In this document: in pieces, positions 49,675 through 61,400 of the stretch | How the letters are laid out: each line of letters opens with the position of its first letter | Position numbering within the stretch: position 1 is the stretch's first letter | Assembly: GCA_034509425.1 (NCBI GenBank) | Contig: JAVTVJ010001243.1 | Coordinates: 661,303-725,302 of the forward strand | Direction of reading: 5' to 3' | Length of the DNA: 64,000 bases | DNA from: Eopsaltria australis | Lineage: Eukaryota; Chordata; Aves; Passeriformes; Petroicidae | Made by a program: the position numbers and the translations under genes | The notes under the pieces: generated by a model | What the model saw: the letters and a program-made list of their open reading frames with translations, nothing else | Told to the model about the DNA's origin: nothing | Database searches by the model: none

Positions 49675-52600
49675 GTGAGTACCTTTGCTTTCTTCTGATG
49701 CCAGTATAGATGGGGTGGAAACAACAGATGCAAGTTGGGTGGCGGGAATTCTGGGAAGAGTCTAAATTTTACCTACAGAAAAATACTAGCTAAAAAGTGC
49801 AATGCAAAAGGCACTGCTCGGGAGCCTTTCCTTTTTTGCCCAGCCCTCCCCTAGGTCATGTAAGAACCCTGAAAAATGTACAATGAGGCTCAAAGGCTCA
49901 AAGCTAAAGCAGAACCCCATTGTAAAACACAGTCAACAAAAAGCTCATCCCTTAGAGCACAGAATCACTCTATTCAGATAAAGTGGATTTTCCCTACTCC
50001 TGGAATTGTTTAAAATATGTTGGCAATTTGGGACATGGGTCCTAAGAGATGTTTGTTTCACAATGTTAGTTTTCTTGGTCTGTCACGTGCTCACCATCTA
50101 TGAAACATTTATCAGCCTGAAGGTACTCAGGCTAACTCGGAATTCTTGAAAGAGTTTGTTTCAGCTTCTCATGTTTTCTTTGCACAGTGCTCTGGGGTCT
50201 GGTCTTTCTGTCAACTGCTAAACACTCAGTGCCCTGTGTGGCTGCTGGGCACTCTACCAAACTCTTAGGGCACCTTCCAAAGAAATCTGCGTAGGTGCCT
50301 TTAGTCCTGGAGAACATGGCAAAGAGAGGGGCTTTGTTTAAAGCTGGTCATGGCTCTTGTTTTCCCTGCACTAAACGGAAGGCTAGTCCTTTGTGAGTTT
50401 TTGCTCCCAACTTCCATCCATGAATTAGAGGCCCTTCCTACATGGCTGAGGCTTTGATGAAACCCTGTATGAACCATGACCCCCTGTGTGACCACTGGCT
50501 GGCTGAGCTGATTTCCCAGGCTTGACTGTGAACTCAAACAGCCTTGCCAGCCTGAATATGAGGGTTGTTGAGATGTCAAACCAAAGCTCAAAAATATTCA
50601 AACCGCTCTTTTCTCACACATTTGCTGCAAGCCTGTGGGCCAGCCACAATGCATGACAGGGTGTAGGTACATGGTCATGTAGTTTCTTGTGAAAAATCCC
50701 ACTGCTGCCTGCTAAGTAAGTACTCAAATATTGTGAAATGCCAGTCCTTCACCTCTGTGTTCCAATACTCTGCTCTCTACCTGTGCTATGCAGACTATGG
50801 CACTTCCGTACTTCATACTGTGGAGGTAAGTACAGCCATGAAGTTGTATTATCACTTAAGACATAAAGAAATGGATAGTCCTTAAACAATGCAACAGTTT
50901 TTTTGCATTTATAAGATTAATTACTCGCATACCTGGTGCATTTAATGCCAATGGTTGATGAAGAAGGTTTTGTGACATAAGTAATGCTTCAGGACAGATG
51001 TGACTTTGACCACCACTGCAGGAATGGTGTTTTTGGAAGACTTGATGAAGGTTATAATTTCAAATAAGTTAGCTAGCACTTTTAGCACAATTTTCTTGTC
51101 TGGAAAGCTGATTCTTGGTTCCTCAGATGTAGACATATTTAGTACCAACAAAGCAGTTTGGTTTAGCACTGATCTTAATTTGACTTCTTTTCCATCTTTA
51201 TTGCTAATCACCTACTTGGAGACGGTATTTCTTTCAGAAGGGTACAGGAAGCCTTTTAAACTGTAGGTAATCTCATATAAACACAATCACTACTGCTGAC
51301 ATGCAAGCCTGAGCAATCTAATTTACATCAGTCACTTTCCAACCATTTATAGAAGCAATAATCCACTTGGGCAAATTCAGGTCAGCCCTTCCCAGGGTGG
51401 GGGAGGGGGTCTGCTTCATGGACTGAATCTACACAACTTCTAAATATCTTTTCTGGGAGTATCTTCACAGCATCCTGGGCTGCATGAGAGGTTAAGAGCT
51501 TACACCAAGGAAGCTGCATTGCAGTCATCAACAAATACCTGTGGAAGCTGCTTGCCCACCATGTATCAGCTTCTGCATCTGTCAGATAGGAATATGCTGA
51601 TCCCCGTCTACCATTCTTTCTCTTCCCTCTCCTGGAGGCATTTCCAAGCAGTCCCAGTAAGCACTCGTAAAAGACACAGTGGTCCTTTGATGGCTGACCC
51701 CTGGAAGTGTTTATAATGAGCGTTATGGTTTTACCTCTCTGCAATGTGATACACTTTAAGCACTTAAATTCTCACATAGGAGACCCTCATCCTTCTATAC
51801 CCAAAATTTTCCAGTCTACTTTCTAAACCTTTGGATTAAACAGCAAACAGATTCAAAGATCTGTTTCATTCTTTCATCTGTGTAGGGACTAGATTTTCCA
51901 AGAGTAAAAGTGAGATATAGGAATTTTCTAACAGGAGGTCCATTTTTGTGAGCATTTTAATTTACCTGAAAATGCTTATTCTGAAGCTTCTTTCTCATGA
52001 GAACAGGGCATTTTTAAACAGCCTTAGACAGTAAGCCTAAAGAGAGGACACAAGATTCTGACATTTCACTGCAGAAAAGATGGAACTCTCTTCCCTTTGC
52101 CATGGGCATGTATCTTTCAGACTTTCTCCTAATGATCAGTTTTCTGGAAGTAAGAGCAAATGGAAAGTGTTCTTCCAAGGACCTACTGCTACAGCCAGCC
52201 CTAATGACTGCCTTGCTCTGTACTGACCTCTTATGGCCAATTAATAACTGGAAGTCATTAACTTCAAAAGGGATTTTTTGCCTCTCCTGGGCTTATGACC
52301 ACAGTAATAATTCTTAGAGAGACCAACCTCTTAAAAAGAGGAGAGAATTCCTGGAGGGATCTTTCCCAAAGTGTAAGAATTGCCAGAGGTGGAATATCTG
52401 CTTTGGGATCAATAAAATGGAATCAGGAAGGGGAAGGAAATTAATAAATCCAGTTGCAAAGCCATTTGTGTACATTTGAAATTGACAGAAACTAACGTAA
52501 GTGAAGCAGAGACAGAATGTCTGTGATAGAAATAAAACCACTTTACTGTTTCGAATAAAAGGACACTATAAAAAGTGAACATTATGCAACATTACCTTAA

Positions 52601-52999
52601 AAGACAATATACATTCACTGAATATAAAATTTATAAATAACATGGAGGAAAACTGTAAACAGTGCTAGACAATTTAGCAACAAATACATTCCTTCTGGAC
52701 AAGATTTTTCACATGGGTTTGGTTCTCTCCCCAAGTTTCCATGACTATCAGGAACAGCAGAGTGACTCTATGAAGGAAGGACAGTGTCAGAGAAAAGGAG
52801 AAGCCAGCAGAAGCAAAACAGCAGGAAATGTTTAGTGGGTTTTTATGTTTTTTCTCAAGACTGGTTGCCCCAAAAGTCACTTACTCTAAAAAAAGACAAA
52901 AACTTTCTGCAGTTCCCTAAAGTTTGTTCTGTCCTTCTAAGTTATAAAGCACATTATAAGTGAGCAGTATTTTCAGAGACATCTGCAAGGATGGAAGCT
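49675..52999 (+). other. SYN3 intron segment between coding exon 5 and the TIMP3 3' end
   Basis: Unique AT-rich intron sequence beginning with the GTGAGT donor. No coding exon on either strand is supported. The part from about 52560 upward may still be transcribed as TIMP3 3' UTR if the poly(A) site lies lower than I inferred. Confidence 0.75.
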
Positions 53000-55900
53000 T
53001 GTTCTCATGGAGGCCTTTATTTCCAAGTCTTTACTGTAAAAACACAACAGTATGTTTCCCATCACGGTGAGGTAGCATTTCACTCGGACAAGTTATGGAT
53101 GGGACACAATGATACATTTAGGTTTCAGAATAGTCCTACCTAAAGGGCCACGTAACTCTTCAAAACCTGGGAAATTTAGACCTAAAAATGGCATTTTTTT
53201 TCCTATATAGGGGAGGTAGAAGCCTCCCACAAGAGGACTTTAACTAAGGAACTCCATGTACAGATCTCCTGCTCTCTACCCACTCCATTTTGGAAAACGC
53301 AAACAGAACCTAATCTTTCCCAAAACTTCAGTATAAATTTTTGTCATTTTAAATGGGAAAACACTCTCCAGCAAGTAAGGAAAAAATATGCATAAATAAG
53401 AAATGGAATGGCTTCAGTCTAGAAATTAGCTATGCACTTTCAAAAGTACTTTTAATAATGCTGGTGTGTCTAAAGCACAGTGGCAGGGAGTGTGTGTGTA
53501 ATCCTGGACATGTCCATTGGCAGGCAGAAGTGATTAGCGAGGCAGAAGAAAGGAGAGCAGACAGAAAGGAAGAAGTCTTTGAGTCTGATTCAGAGCCTGT
53601 TCAATCCATGTAATGGCTTCCACTTCAGGAGTGCCTTCAGGCAGGTCCTTAATGCAAGCACAAGCCCAAGAAATGCATGTCCCTGATAGCATGCACAGAA
53701 ACAAAATAAAGAAGCTTCCCAAAAGAAATGTATTTTCACTGGATTCTTCCCCCTCCTTTTCGGCTCCACATTTTGAAAAGCCTTAACAACTGTTTCTTCA
53801 CACAGCAAGGGCAAAGATTTGCCACCAAATCTCTACCCTTGCCAGTCTAGCTGTCTGCATCTCAAATATTTTACCGTCTGCAAAACAAAGTGGGAACATG
53901 CTTCATTTTCTGGTAATGCATCTGCTGTTTTGTTGTTTACAAAGCACATAGCTACATTATATCCAACGTAGGGACACAAGTCCTCATAGTATTAGAACGC
54001 AAATATTTTCACAATAATTTGAGTGCAATACTGTGATGTCTCAGCTAGCTAAATGAATCAGTGACAGGTAAAATAGGCAGAGCTGCAGTTAAATGAAAAT
54101 TCAAATCAACACTATACTGCATCGAAGGGCATTCGTTTAGCCTTCCACAGCTGTGAGAAGTGGCTGCAGCTCAAAGAGACTCCAGCTTTGCCAAGACACC
54201 TTGAGCTTGAGGGCCACATCCTGCATTGCTGACTCCAGACAATGCAAACACTGAGGGTGGCTCCATTCTGTCCTCAGTGACCCTCACAGATTTTGTCAGC
54301 CATGCACAACTCGAACAGAGATTGTTCCACTGGGCCTAAAGCCCAAACCCATATTTTGCCAAAAGGAACAACATTCTGAACCACCATCTGATCCTGTGAT
54401 GGGTGTCATGAAGCACCCTACTCTCCCTCTCATCTCCAACCCATAATTCAGGAGTAGTCACAGGGAAGAGGACTTCTGAGAAGTGTTCCAAGTCTAAATC
54501 ACAGGAAAATCCAATAGACTTTCAATGTGTTTTGTGCTGCATTGCCACTCAAGAGCTGCTGGGAAAAAAATATACACAGCAGACCTAGGAACCTCTTACA
54601 GCAACTCCGTGAAAATGCCCTTTTTAAAGTTCATGCTAAAAATGAAGCTTTTTGCTGCAACAAGTCATCCAGCAAATGGGGCATTTCAGAGGGTGTACAT
54701 CTGGCAGAGCTTTGGTAGCATGGAACATAAAAACACATCGGGGCCCATCTCAGACACCTTTTCTTTTCCATTTGGCAAAGAGGTTCTAAACAACTCTCCA
54801 GTAACTGAGGTCACTGATGCTGTATTGCCCCAGGCTGGAATCACTGCAACAACTTTTTCCTGCTGGTGGCAGCTCTGCTTTCTAAGTGGAATGAACGGAA
54901 GATATATGGAAACTTAAGATAAATAATCATAATAATACAAAAACGAAGTTAAGCACAATCTTCTCCCTGCCCAAGCCCTCCCCATCCAAAACTCAGTCAC
55001 CCATTTTGTCACAACCCCTTCTTCACCATCATTAAAACTTAAAATACTTTTATTTGATAAGAAAAATTATATTATAGTTTTCTTAATAATAAAAAAACCA
55101 AAATAGAATGAAAAAAACTTCTCCAGTCAACAGCAAAGCGCAAGACAGTAGGCTTCTCCTTCCACATGACTGCAGGACATGGTATGAGCACATGCACAGG
55201 GTTATGCTTAACAGTGCCTAGTGGGAAACACAGCACTTGACACAGAAGGAATCCTCCGGGCAGCTGAAAATTTTATGATCCCAGACAACACTTCTTAGGA
55301 GACCACTTTTCCTTGCCCAGCCCACACACACACTTCCTTTCACTATATAAAGAAATGCAGCTATTGTAGCTGCAGGGGAGGAACCGTGGTGCAAGGAGTT
55401 ACAGAGAAAACAATGACTGTAGCCACTACTGCAGATACACTGGAGTTTCAGTATCTTAAAAGCGACTCACCAACTCGGAATGTCAATATTTCTGTCTTTA
55501 AAACACAATCAAACCATTCTTTTGTTTAAAACACCAAAAAAATTCCATGTCCTGTCAAAAATAGCTTATGTCATTATGTGTATATACATCTTAGTTCAGC
55601 AAAACATTATTTTGGCAATACATTTTTTTTATAGTAAGAGTACTAGTAAGTCTCCCCTTTCCCTCTTGCACATGGTTGATTTACAGTTGGTATTTTTGCA
55701 TCTGTTTGGTTTAAGGTGTTCCCAAGCTGGTCTTGCTGTTGAAGATAAACTGCAAAAATTTCAGGGGCCAATGCTGCTCAAAACAGGACGGCACAACCCT
55801 TCATATGCTCTGCTGTAGTTGAATTTACCTCCCTGAAAATAGGGGATGGGGCTTTTGTTTTTGAAACAACAACAACAAGAATACAAAATACTCTCTCTTT

Positions 55901-56663
55901 TGTTATGGGGAAAGCCAGAATTTCAAATGTGCTGTTGCATTCATACTGTGACTGAATTAACAAGGACAGTCAGTCAACAATGCATTTATCAGATGATGTG
56001 GTCAGACACACCAGGTAAAGTCTCCCACTCCTAGAGTCAATCACATTGCCAACCTCTCCTATTAGAGGAGGATTTCTTTTGGATGTCATTTTGTCCAGAG
56101 TTTAGGCTGGGTTTCTTTTCATTTTGCTTCATTTGTCTGATTAGTCTGATTAATTAATTCTGTTTCCCTCGAAATAGGTTTGTCTATGTATTTTCAGCAC
56201 TTAGTGCGTGAGGAGGGCGATGGGAAGCCAGCACATAGAAGAATACAGTGCCTAACTGGCATAGTTTTTAGATTTTTTTTTTTCCTAAAAAAATAGAGAT
56301 TATATTGCTACAGCTAATGATACATGTAAGAGAGCAAGAGCTCCATCTTTTTTATTTTTTTCCTTTTTTTTCCCTCCCATTTTTCCCTCTGGTGTGCAAA
56401 AGTAAGCTCCCAAATGTTGTCTGATCAAAGTGAGTGGTATCAAAAATGGAGAAGATGATTACAAATTCAGTAAGGTAGCACAGACTTTTTTCTTTCCTTT
56501 CCTTTTTTTTTTTCCTTTTCTTTTTTAAGTGTTCGAAGTGCTAGAATTTGCATGAAAATAGGCACTAATTTCATTGTCATCATCACGATCTGGTAAGAGT
56601 TAGTGTCCAAAGGAAGATCAGCCACAAGTAAGGGAGAGGGGAGATAAGGAAAGAGAGTGCTGC
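53000..56663 (-). other. TIMP3: Probable TIMP3 3' untranslated region
   Basis: The - strand downstream of the TIMP3 stop has no further coding signal. It is AT-rich and contains A/G-rich runs (complement of the T/C tracts at 56346-56390 and 56486-56530) and several ATTTA-type pentamers. TIMP3 mRNAs in other vertebrates have a 3' UTR of several kb inside the last exon, so the length to a candidate poly(A) signal near 53016 (about 3.65 kb) is plausible. The end is inferred only. The UTR could stop earlier or continue to about 52.5 kb. Confidence 0.5.
53016..53021 (-). promoter_or_regulatory. Candidate TIMP3 polyadenylation signal (AATAAA)
   Basis: The + strand reads TTTATT, giving AATAAA on the - strand in GGAAATAAAGGCC. 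It lies about 3.65 kb downstream of the TIMP3 stop. Other AATAAA hexamers on the same strand occur near 55050 and 56350, so shorter mRNA forms are possible. This is a motif match plus expected UTR length; no expression evidence is available. Confidence 0.4.
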
Positions 56664-56861
56664 TCAGGGATCTGTGGCATTGATTATCGTTTTGTCTGGA
56701 GGTGCCCATCCTCTGTACCAGCTGCAGTAGCCTTCCACCCTCTGAATGCAGGCATAGTGCTTTGCTTGATATCCCGAGTGGCCGAAGTTGGAGAGCATGT
56801 CTGTCCAAATACACTCGTTCTTGGAGGTGGCAAAGCAGGGCAAATAGTAGCAGGGCCTAAT
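56664..56861 (-). CDS. TIMP3: TIMP3 last coding exon (exon 5) with stop codon
   Basis: The acceptor CTTTCCAACTGCAG ends just before 56861. The frame encodes 65 residues starting [20 protein letters not shown] and ending [12 protein letters not shown], then TGA at 56666-56664. This is the TIMP C-terminal domain, with five cysteines (RPC, LPC, NEC, YAC, GYC) and the [11 protein letters not shown] motif typical of TIMP3. The exon continues into the 3' UTR toward lower coordinates. Confidence 0.96.
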   Translation of the reverse strand: MRPCYYLPCFATSKNECIWTDMLSNFGHSGYQAKHYACIQRVEGYCSWYRGWAPPDKTIINATDP

Positions 56862-58481
56862 CTGCAGTTGGAAAGAGAAATCAAGTAAGGCTACATGTAA
56901 AAACAACATTATATAAAATGTCTTTTTAACAGAGATGAGTGATTCAAAATTCCACTCCCTCAAACTTTGCTTCCTAGTCCAAAATTCAGCCTCAGTTCTG
57001 TAAGCACGTAAGCATGTCCTTAGCTTCACACACACAGCTAATTCCATAGTCAAAAGGGCTTTTCAGGTGCAGAAAAGTTGAGCTTATGTCTATGTTTTTG
57101 CAGGCCTGAGGCCATGTGCAAAAGTCTTAGTTCCAGTGCCAGGCTGCAGGGTTTTAAGTACTCAAAATGTTTACACAGGAAAAAAGCTGGACATATCTTG
57201 CCAAGCCTTTGGGACCTGATTTCATTCACCTGCAAATGATTCTGCATGGATTCTGAAAGTCTTCCCCAACCCAAATTTACTCTGACAGGGTATTAAAGGC
57301 ACAGACTCTGCATTTTTATTTGATTGTCTCTTCTCTGGTCTCAACACTAAAAATTAACTTTACTTCTCTGTAAAAATTCTTGTCCTCCTATTGTCTCTTC
57401 TCTGGTCTCAACACTAAAAATTAACTTTACTTCTCTGTAAAAATTCTTGTCCTCCTCTTCCTGGCTGTTCTCTGGCATCATTGAGCATTACCAGCCAGGG
57501 AAACAGAGTTCTTGGGCCCAAATATGTGAATGCCACCTTAGAGACACACATACCTTGCAGCCACAGCCCAGGTGGTAACGGTGGTTCAGTCCTTTGCGCT
57601 GGGACAGAGTTAGCCGATCCCATTTCTCATACCAGTTGCACAGGCCAGTGTAAACCTTCCCCTCGTACACCCGGCCTGGGAAACAGACACATGGTCACAA
57701 GTTAGCACTTCTCAGCTCAAGCACTTCTCTCGTTTCCTGACATTGCTAATGCTCTCAATATGTTTGGCTTCAGCCACTGCTCAGCAAATGCTTTCTTTTT
57801 ATTAACTGGTTCAGGAATCTCTGGCTAGCAAGATAACAGCACTTCTGAAAGTCAGGAGTGTTGTACTAACCGCAAGCACCACCAGCAACATGCAGGTTAA
57901 TAATGCTGTCCAGCTCCTCTTAACAACAGAGAAAATGAACTGACACCTTCACTGGGAACAAGAGTTGGCAACTGCCACACATCCATCCCCCTGCACCCCC
58001 CATCTCAGCAGCCTGCATTTCTCCAGCTCATTCCAAAAACGACCTTCCATTTCTGACACAGCCCAGTTGCACCCAGTTCCCTGTGACAGACACACCAGCT
58101 CAGGTATAAACTGAGAGCCATGGACTGTCATACAACAGTCCTGACATACATGTCACAGCATGCCTGGGGATACACTTTAGGAAAGAGAGGGACATCTGGG
58201 GAGTGAAGTGACTCTCAGCATTGTAGAGTACTGAACACCAGAATACTGTTGGCCATCTTAAATATTAGGAATTGTATACAGAGCTGTCCACACCACTGCC
58301 CATGTCCTTAACAGGTGTATGTATAAAACAGAAGAGGTTTTGCTTATGGAGAAGTACAAGGTCCTTTACCTGTAATCAGATATTGGTACTTGTTGACCTC
58401 CAGCTTGACTCCACAAAGACTCTCAGAGGCTTCTGTATAGATGTACTGAACGTGTGGCATTATCTGGAAGCCCCTGTACAT
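56664..58481 (-). CDS. TIMP3: Metalloproteinase inhibitor 3 (TIMP3), last three coding exons, nested antisense in a SYN3 intron
   Basis: TIMP3 is a secreted, matrix-bound inhibitor of matrix metalloproteinases and ADAM/ADAMTS enzymes. Three - strand exons join in phase: 58370-58481 (112 nt), 57554-57675 (122 nt), and 56664-56861 (198 nt with TGA stop). Together they give about 143 residues from [13 protein letters not shown] to the C-terminal NATDP. Nine of the family's twelve disulphide cysteines are present: one in the first, three in the second (LCNW, GCGC) and five in the last exon. The C-terminal NAT is an N-glycosylation sequon known in TIMP3. The wording agrees closely with bird TIMP3 as I remember it ([20 protein letters not shown]). 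The signal peptide and the N-terminal Cys-X-Cys inhibitory edge are in exon 1, which with exon 2 is not seen and should lie beyond 64000. The gene lies within a SYN3 intron on the opposite strand, a layout shared by SYN-TIMP pairs in vertebrates. Confidence 0.95.
56862..57553 (-). other. TIMP3 intron 4, containing a 67-bp tandem duplication
   Basis: This 692-bp intron has its donor GTATGT after exon 4 and its acceptor CAACTGCAG before exon 5. It holds an exact direct repeat at 57323-57456, described separately. No other coding signal is visible. Confidence 0.85.
57323..57456. repeat. Perfect 67-bp tandem duplication (two copies)
   Basis: Copy one is 57323-57389 and copy two 57390-57456, both beginning ATTGTCTCTTCTCTGG and ending CTTGTCCTCCT. 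I compared them base by base and found no difference. The block sits inside TIMP3 intron 4, about 100 bp from the exon 4 donor. The lack of divergence implies a very recent duplication, a polymorphic repeat or an assembly join error. Confidence 0.95.
57554..57675 (-). CDS. TIMP3: TIMP3 coding exon 4
   Basis: This is a 122-nt exon on the - strand. The acceptor GTTTCCCAG precedes 57675, and the donor GTATGT follows 57554. It completes the split Gly codon and encodes [20 protein letters not shown] followed by [20 protein letters not shown]. It spans the end of the inhibitory N-domain and its last cysteines. The reading frame runs cleanly into the last exon (IRPCYYLPC). Confidence 0.95.
57676..58369 (-). 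other. TIMP3 intron 3
   Basis: This 694-bp intron has its donor GTAAAG after exon 3 and its acceptor TTTCCCAG before exon 4. It is ordinary unique sequence. I see no repeat or RNA gene in it. Confidence 0.85.
58370..58481 (-). CDS. TIMP3: TIMP3 coding exon 3
   Basis: This is a 112-nt exon on the - strand. The acceptor TTTCTTTAG precedes ATG at 58481, and the donor GTAAAG follows 58370. It encodes [20 protein letters not shown], then [17 protein letters not shown] and the first base of a Gly codon. This is part of the TIMP N-terminal inhibitory domain, with one conserved Cys (SLCG). Exon numbering assumes the standard five-exon TIMP layout. Confidence 0.94.
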
Positions 58482-61400
58482 CTAAAGAAAGAATAAAAAT
58501 GCCTTAAGTCATCTTAAGAGGACAAATTTCACTTAAGATTCTTTACAATCTGCATTCCTAGTTTGTAGTGGTAACCAATTAATTTTCTGATTTTTACAAC
58601 AGTGACAGAATTATGACACTGCCTGGACTCACGAAAGTCTCCCTACCAGATCTGCTGGTAAAGCAGAAAAACCAGCTGCTAACGAGCTATTGCAATTCAG
58701 CACAGGGACCAGTTTTTTCCATTCCTATTAGTTCCAGTGGCACTGACTGAACAAAGCACCAATGCTGCAGGTTCTGCCAACATCCTGAAAATATTTTTCC
58801 CCTTATAAAGATAATTAACGAGAAATAAAATTAGTTCAAGCTTGGAATCTTTCTCCTCTATGTGATTTAAACAATTTCTTCCAAACTAAGGGGTTTTTCT
58901 TTTAAACAATTACCCTATTTTCCAGTGCTGGTGCTGTAAGAGTTTCAAATCTTTGGCGCCTGATCCAAGTCATCAAGCCAGACACCTCCTTCTCAAACGC
59001 ATAGCATACACAGCTCCTGCTGATCTCAGCAAGGACTTAATATTTCTCTAACTCAATGAATGCAGACATTGAATTCTACATCATCTTCTAAAATTAGTTC
59101 CATACTGATGGGCGCCATAAAGAAAATATCATGTATACATAATTCTCTGCACTCCTCCTCCTTCTCCATAATCTTTCTTCCAGCTGAGTTTAATCAAAAC
59201 ATGAGCCCACAGATACACTGGCAGTTGGATTCAGTAAGAAATTAGCACATGTCCCCATCTGACCTGGCCTTACTGCTGCAATTAAGAGAAACTCATGCCC
59301 ACCTGTTAGCAGCATAATGAAGTCTTTGCATGGCAATGAAACAACCACTGCATTTGTACATTGGACCCATTAAATGCATCCTATTTTTGAAACACAGTGG
59401 ATTATTTCCCTGAGAATTTAATCTTTAAAATTTGTTTGTCTTTTCAAAGCATTCAGTCAATCTTTTTTCCCTGCCAACTCAAGAAATGGCCAATATTTAG
59501 AAGTTAAAGAAGAAACAATAGAAGTCAGAGAGAATCAAAGTTTCCTGGCATTTCCCAGCCTATCCTTTTCTCTCTCAGCTTTACTGATAGACAGCCCATT
59601 CACATTCAGTTTAGTAAATATTAATATGAGGCAAAAGAGAACCAAAAAATTCCAAACAATCCCAGAGCTGTAGATCCTTGGTGCTGTGTCACCTAAGCTG
59701 CAGTATTCATCTCCAGGCTGCATTTATTTCTTCAAGTCCCCTATTACCCAAGGGTATTTCACTATTTCCCCCTCCTTTAAAAACAACTTTTTCTTTCTGA
59801 AAGAACATCTGTTAATTTAAGACTTTATGCTAGACCCAAATACTTCATATAAAACCATAAAAATCTACTACTAATTCTGCTATGCTGAGAGGCCAAATTA
59901 TCTTTGGAGTATCTACAGAATGTCAGCCATGCAGGTTTTTTTCTCCTTAGATAGAATTCCCTAATCAGCATGATCTTGTAACAGTGTCACAACTCAGTAA
60001 CAGCACTGCTGGCTACACTAAAAGACACACTAAAGAGTTTGCATTTTTCACCCTTTCTTCTACATCCAGCTAATATGCAAGGAAAGTATTTTTTTAATTA
60101 ATCCTACTGTATCAACAAAAACTCACAGATCATGCTTGAAATATGATATTGTGTCCATGAGTGGCCAAAGTCATTCAATGGACATAGAAGAAGTGAACTT
60201 TACCTAATCTCTGTTTATCCCTGCAATTTTCTTGGTATCAGATGACCTACTCAGATTTTCCAATCCAGTCAAGCATAGCTGGAGATCTGGATTCTGGCAC
60301 AAGCATCCTGTCTGCCCTTGGATGAGTTATTTAGCCCTCAGCACACTTTTGTTTCTTGCCTCCCAAGGGTACTGCAAGGAAAGGCACATAGAATAAAGGT
60401 CACGTGTCCAGACCCCATTCTAGTGGGTGTCACAGCAAGAAGCTCAGATAACAGTATCTAAGCAGATAAAACTAGCTAAAATAACAGCTGGGGCTGCCCA
60501 GTCCCTCCACGCAGTGCATTATCAACGCTGCAGAGAGCTGCACACTGTACATGGCAGTGCAAGGGATCTGTCACTCACAGTGCTCAGCTCCCAGTCATGT
60601 TGGACCAATAAAGTATCTGTGTTATAAGGTCTGCACGTGGGCAGGCACACTTGGAGCCCTTTCTTCCTCTTGCCCACAGGGCTACAAGCTACACTAATCA
60701 TTCCCCTGGGAAGCTGCTAAGGTCCTTCCTACAGGACTGTTACAGTCATCACTTTACGCATCTTCTGAGCCATCAAGCCCAACATGACTGCCTATGAAGT
60801 AGCTGGTGATGCTGAACTGGGACTTGTTTTCCAGCTCCTGGATCTAATCTCCTGTTTGCATTACCATCAGGGACATCACTGTCAGGGCTGCTAAAGGAAG
60901 CATGCTCAGCCTCTCAAAAAGCACTTCCACTCAGCCCTCAGTGACCCACATTGATGGCAGCCACTGCCACACTGACTGAACCCATGCTGGGGCAGACAGG
61001 GCCGGCTGCACCCTCTGATGACTGAACAATATTCACCAGGACCTTGGTTCTTAGGGAAGAAAAAAAGTTTGGCAAGGGGGAATCTTCTACAGAAGCCCGC
61101 TATCAAAGCAAATAAAATAATACCTTGAAGATTATTTATAGACACACGAAGTGTCTTGGAAGTGCTGTTAGACCATACAGAAGGAACCCGACCATAAAGC
61201 TAGCCTCTCTCCAAACTGCTACCCTCAGAGTTCTCCTCTACCCACAAATGTGTATTTTTGGAAGCATAATAACAGGGAATAAAGTATTAGCAAGCATGAC
61301 ATGGTGATATCTGCTAGAGCTGCTCCATTTCCATCTGTATCAGCATTCCCCTTAGCAGCCCCCATATCACCTCAGAAATGCACAAGCAAATTCTGTGGTG

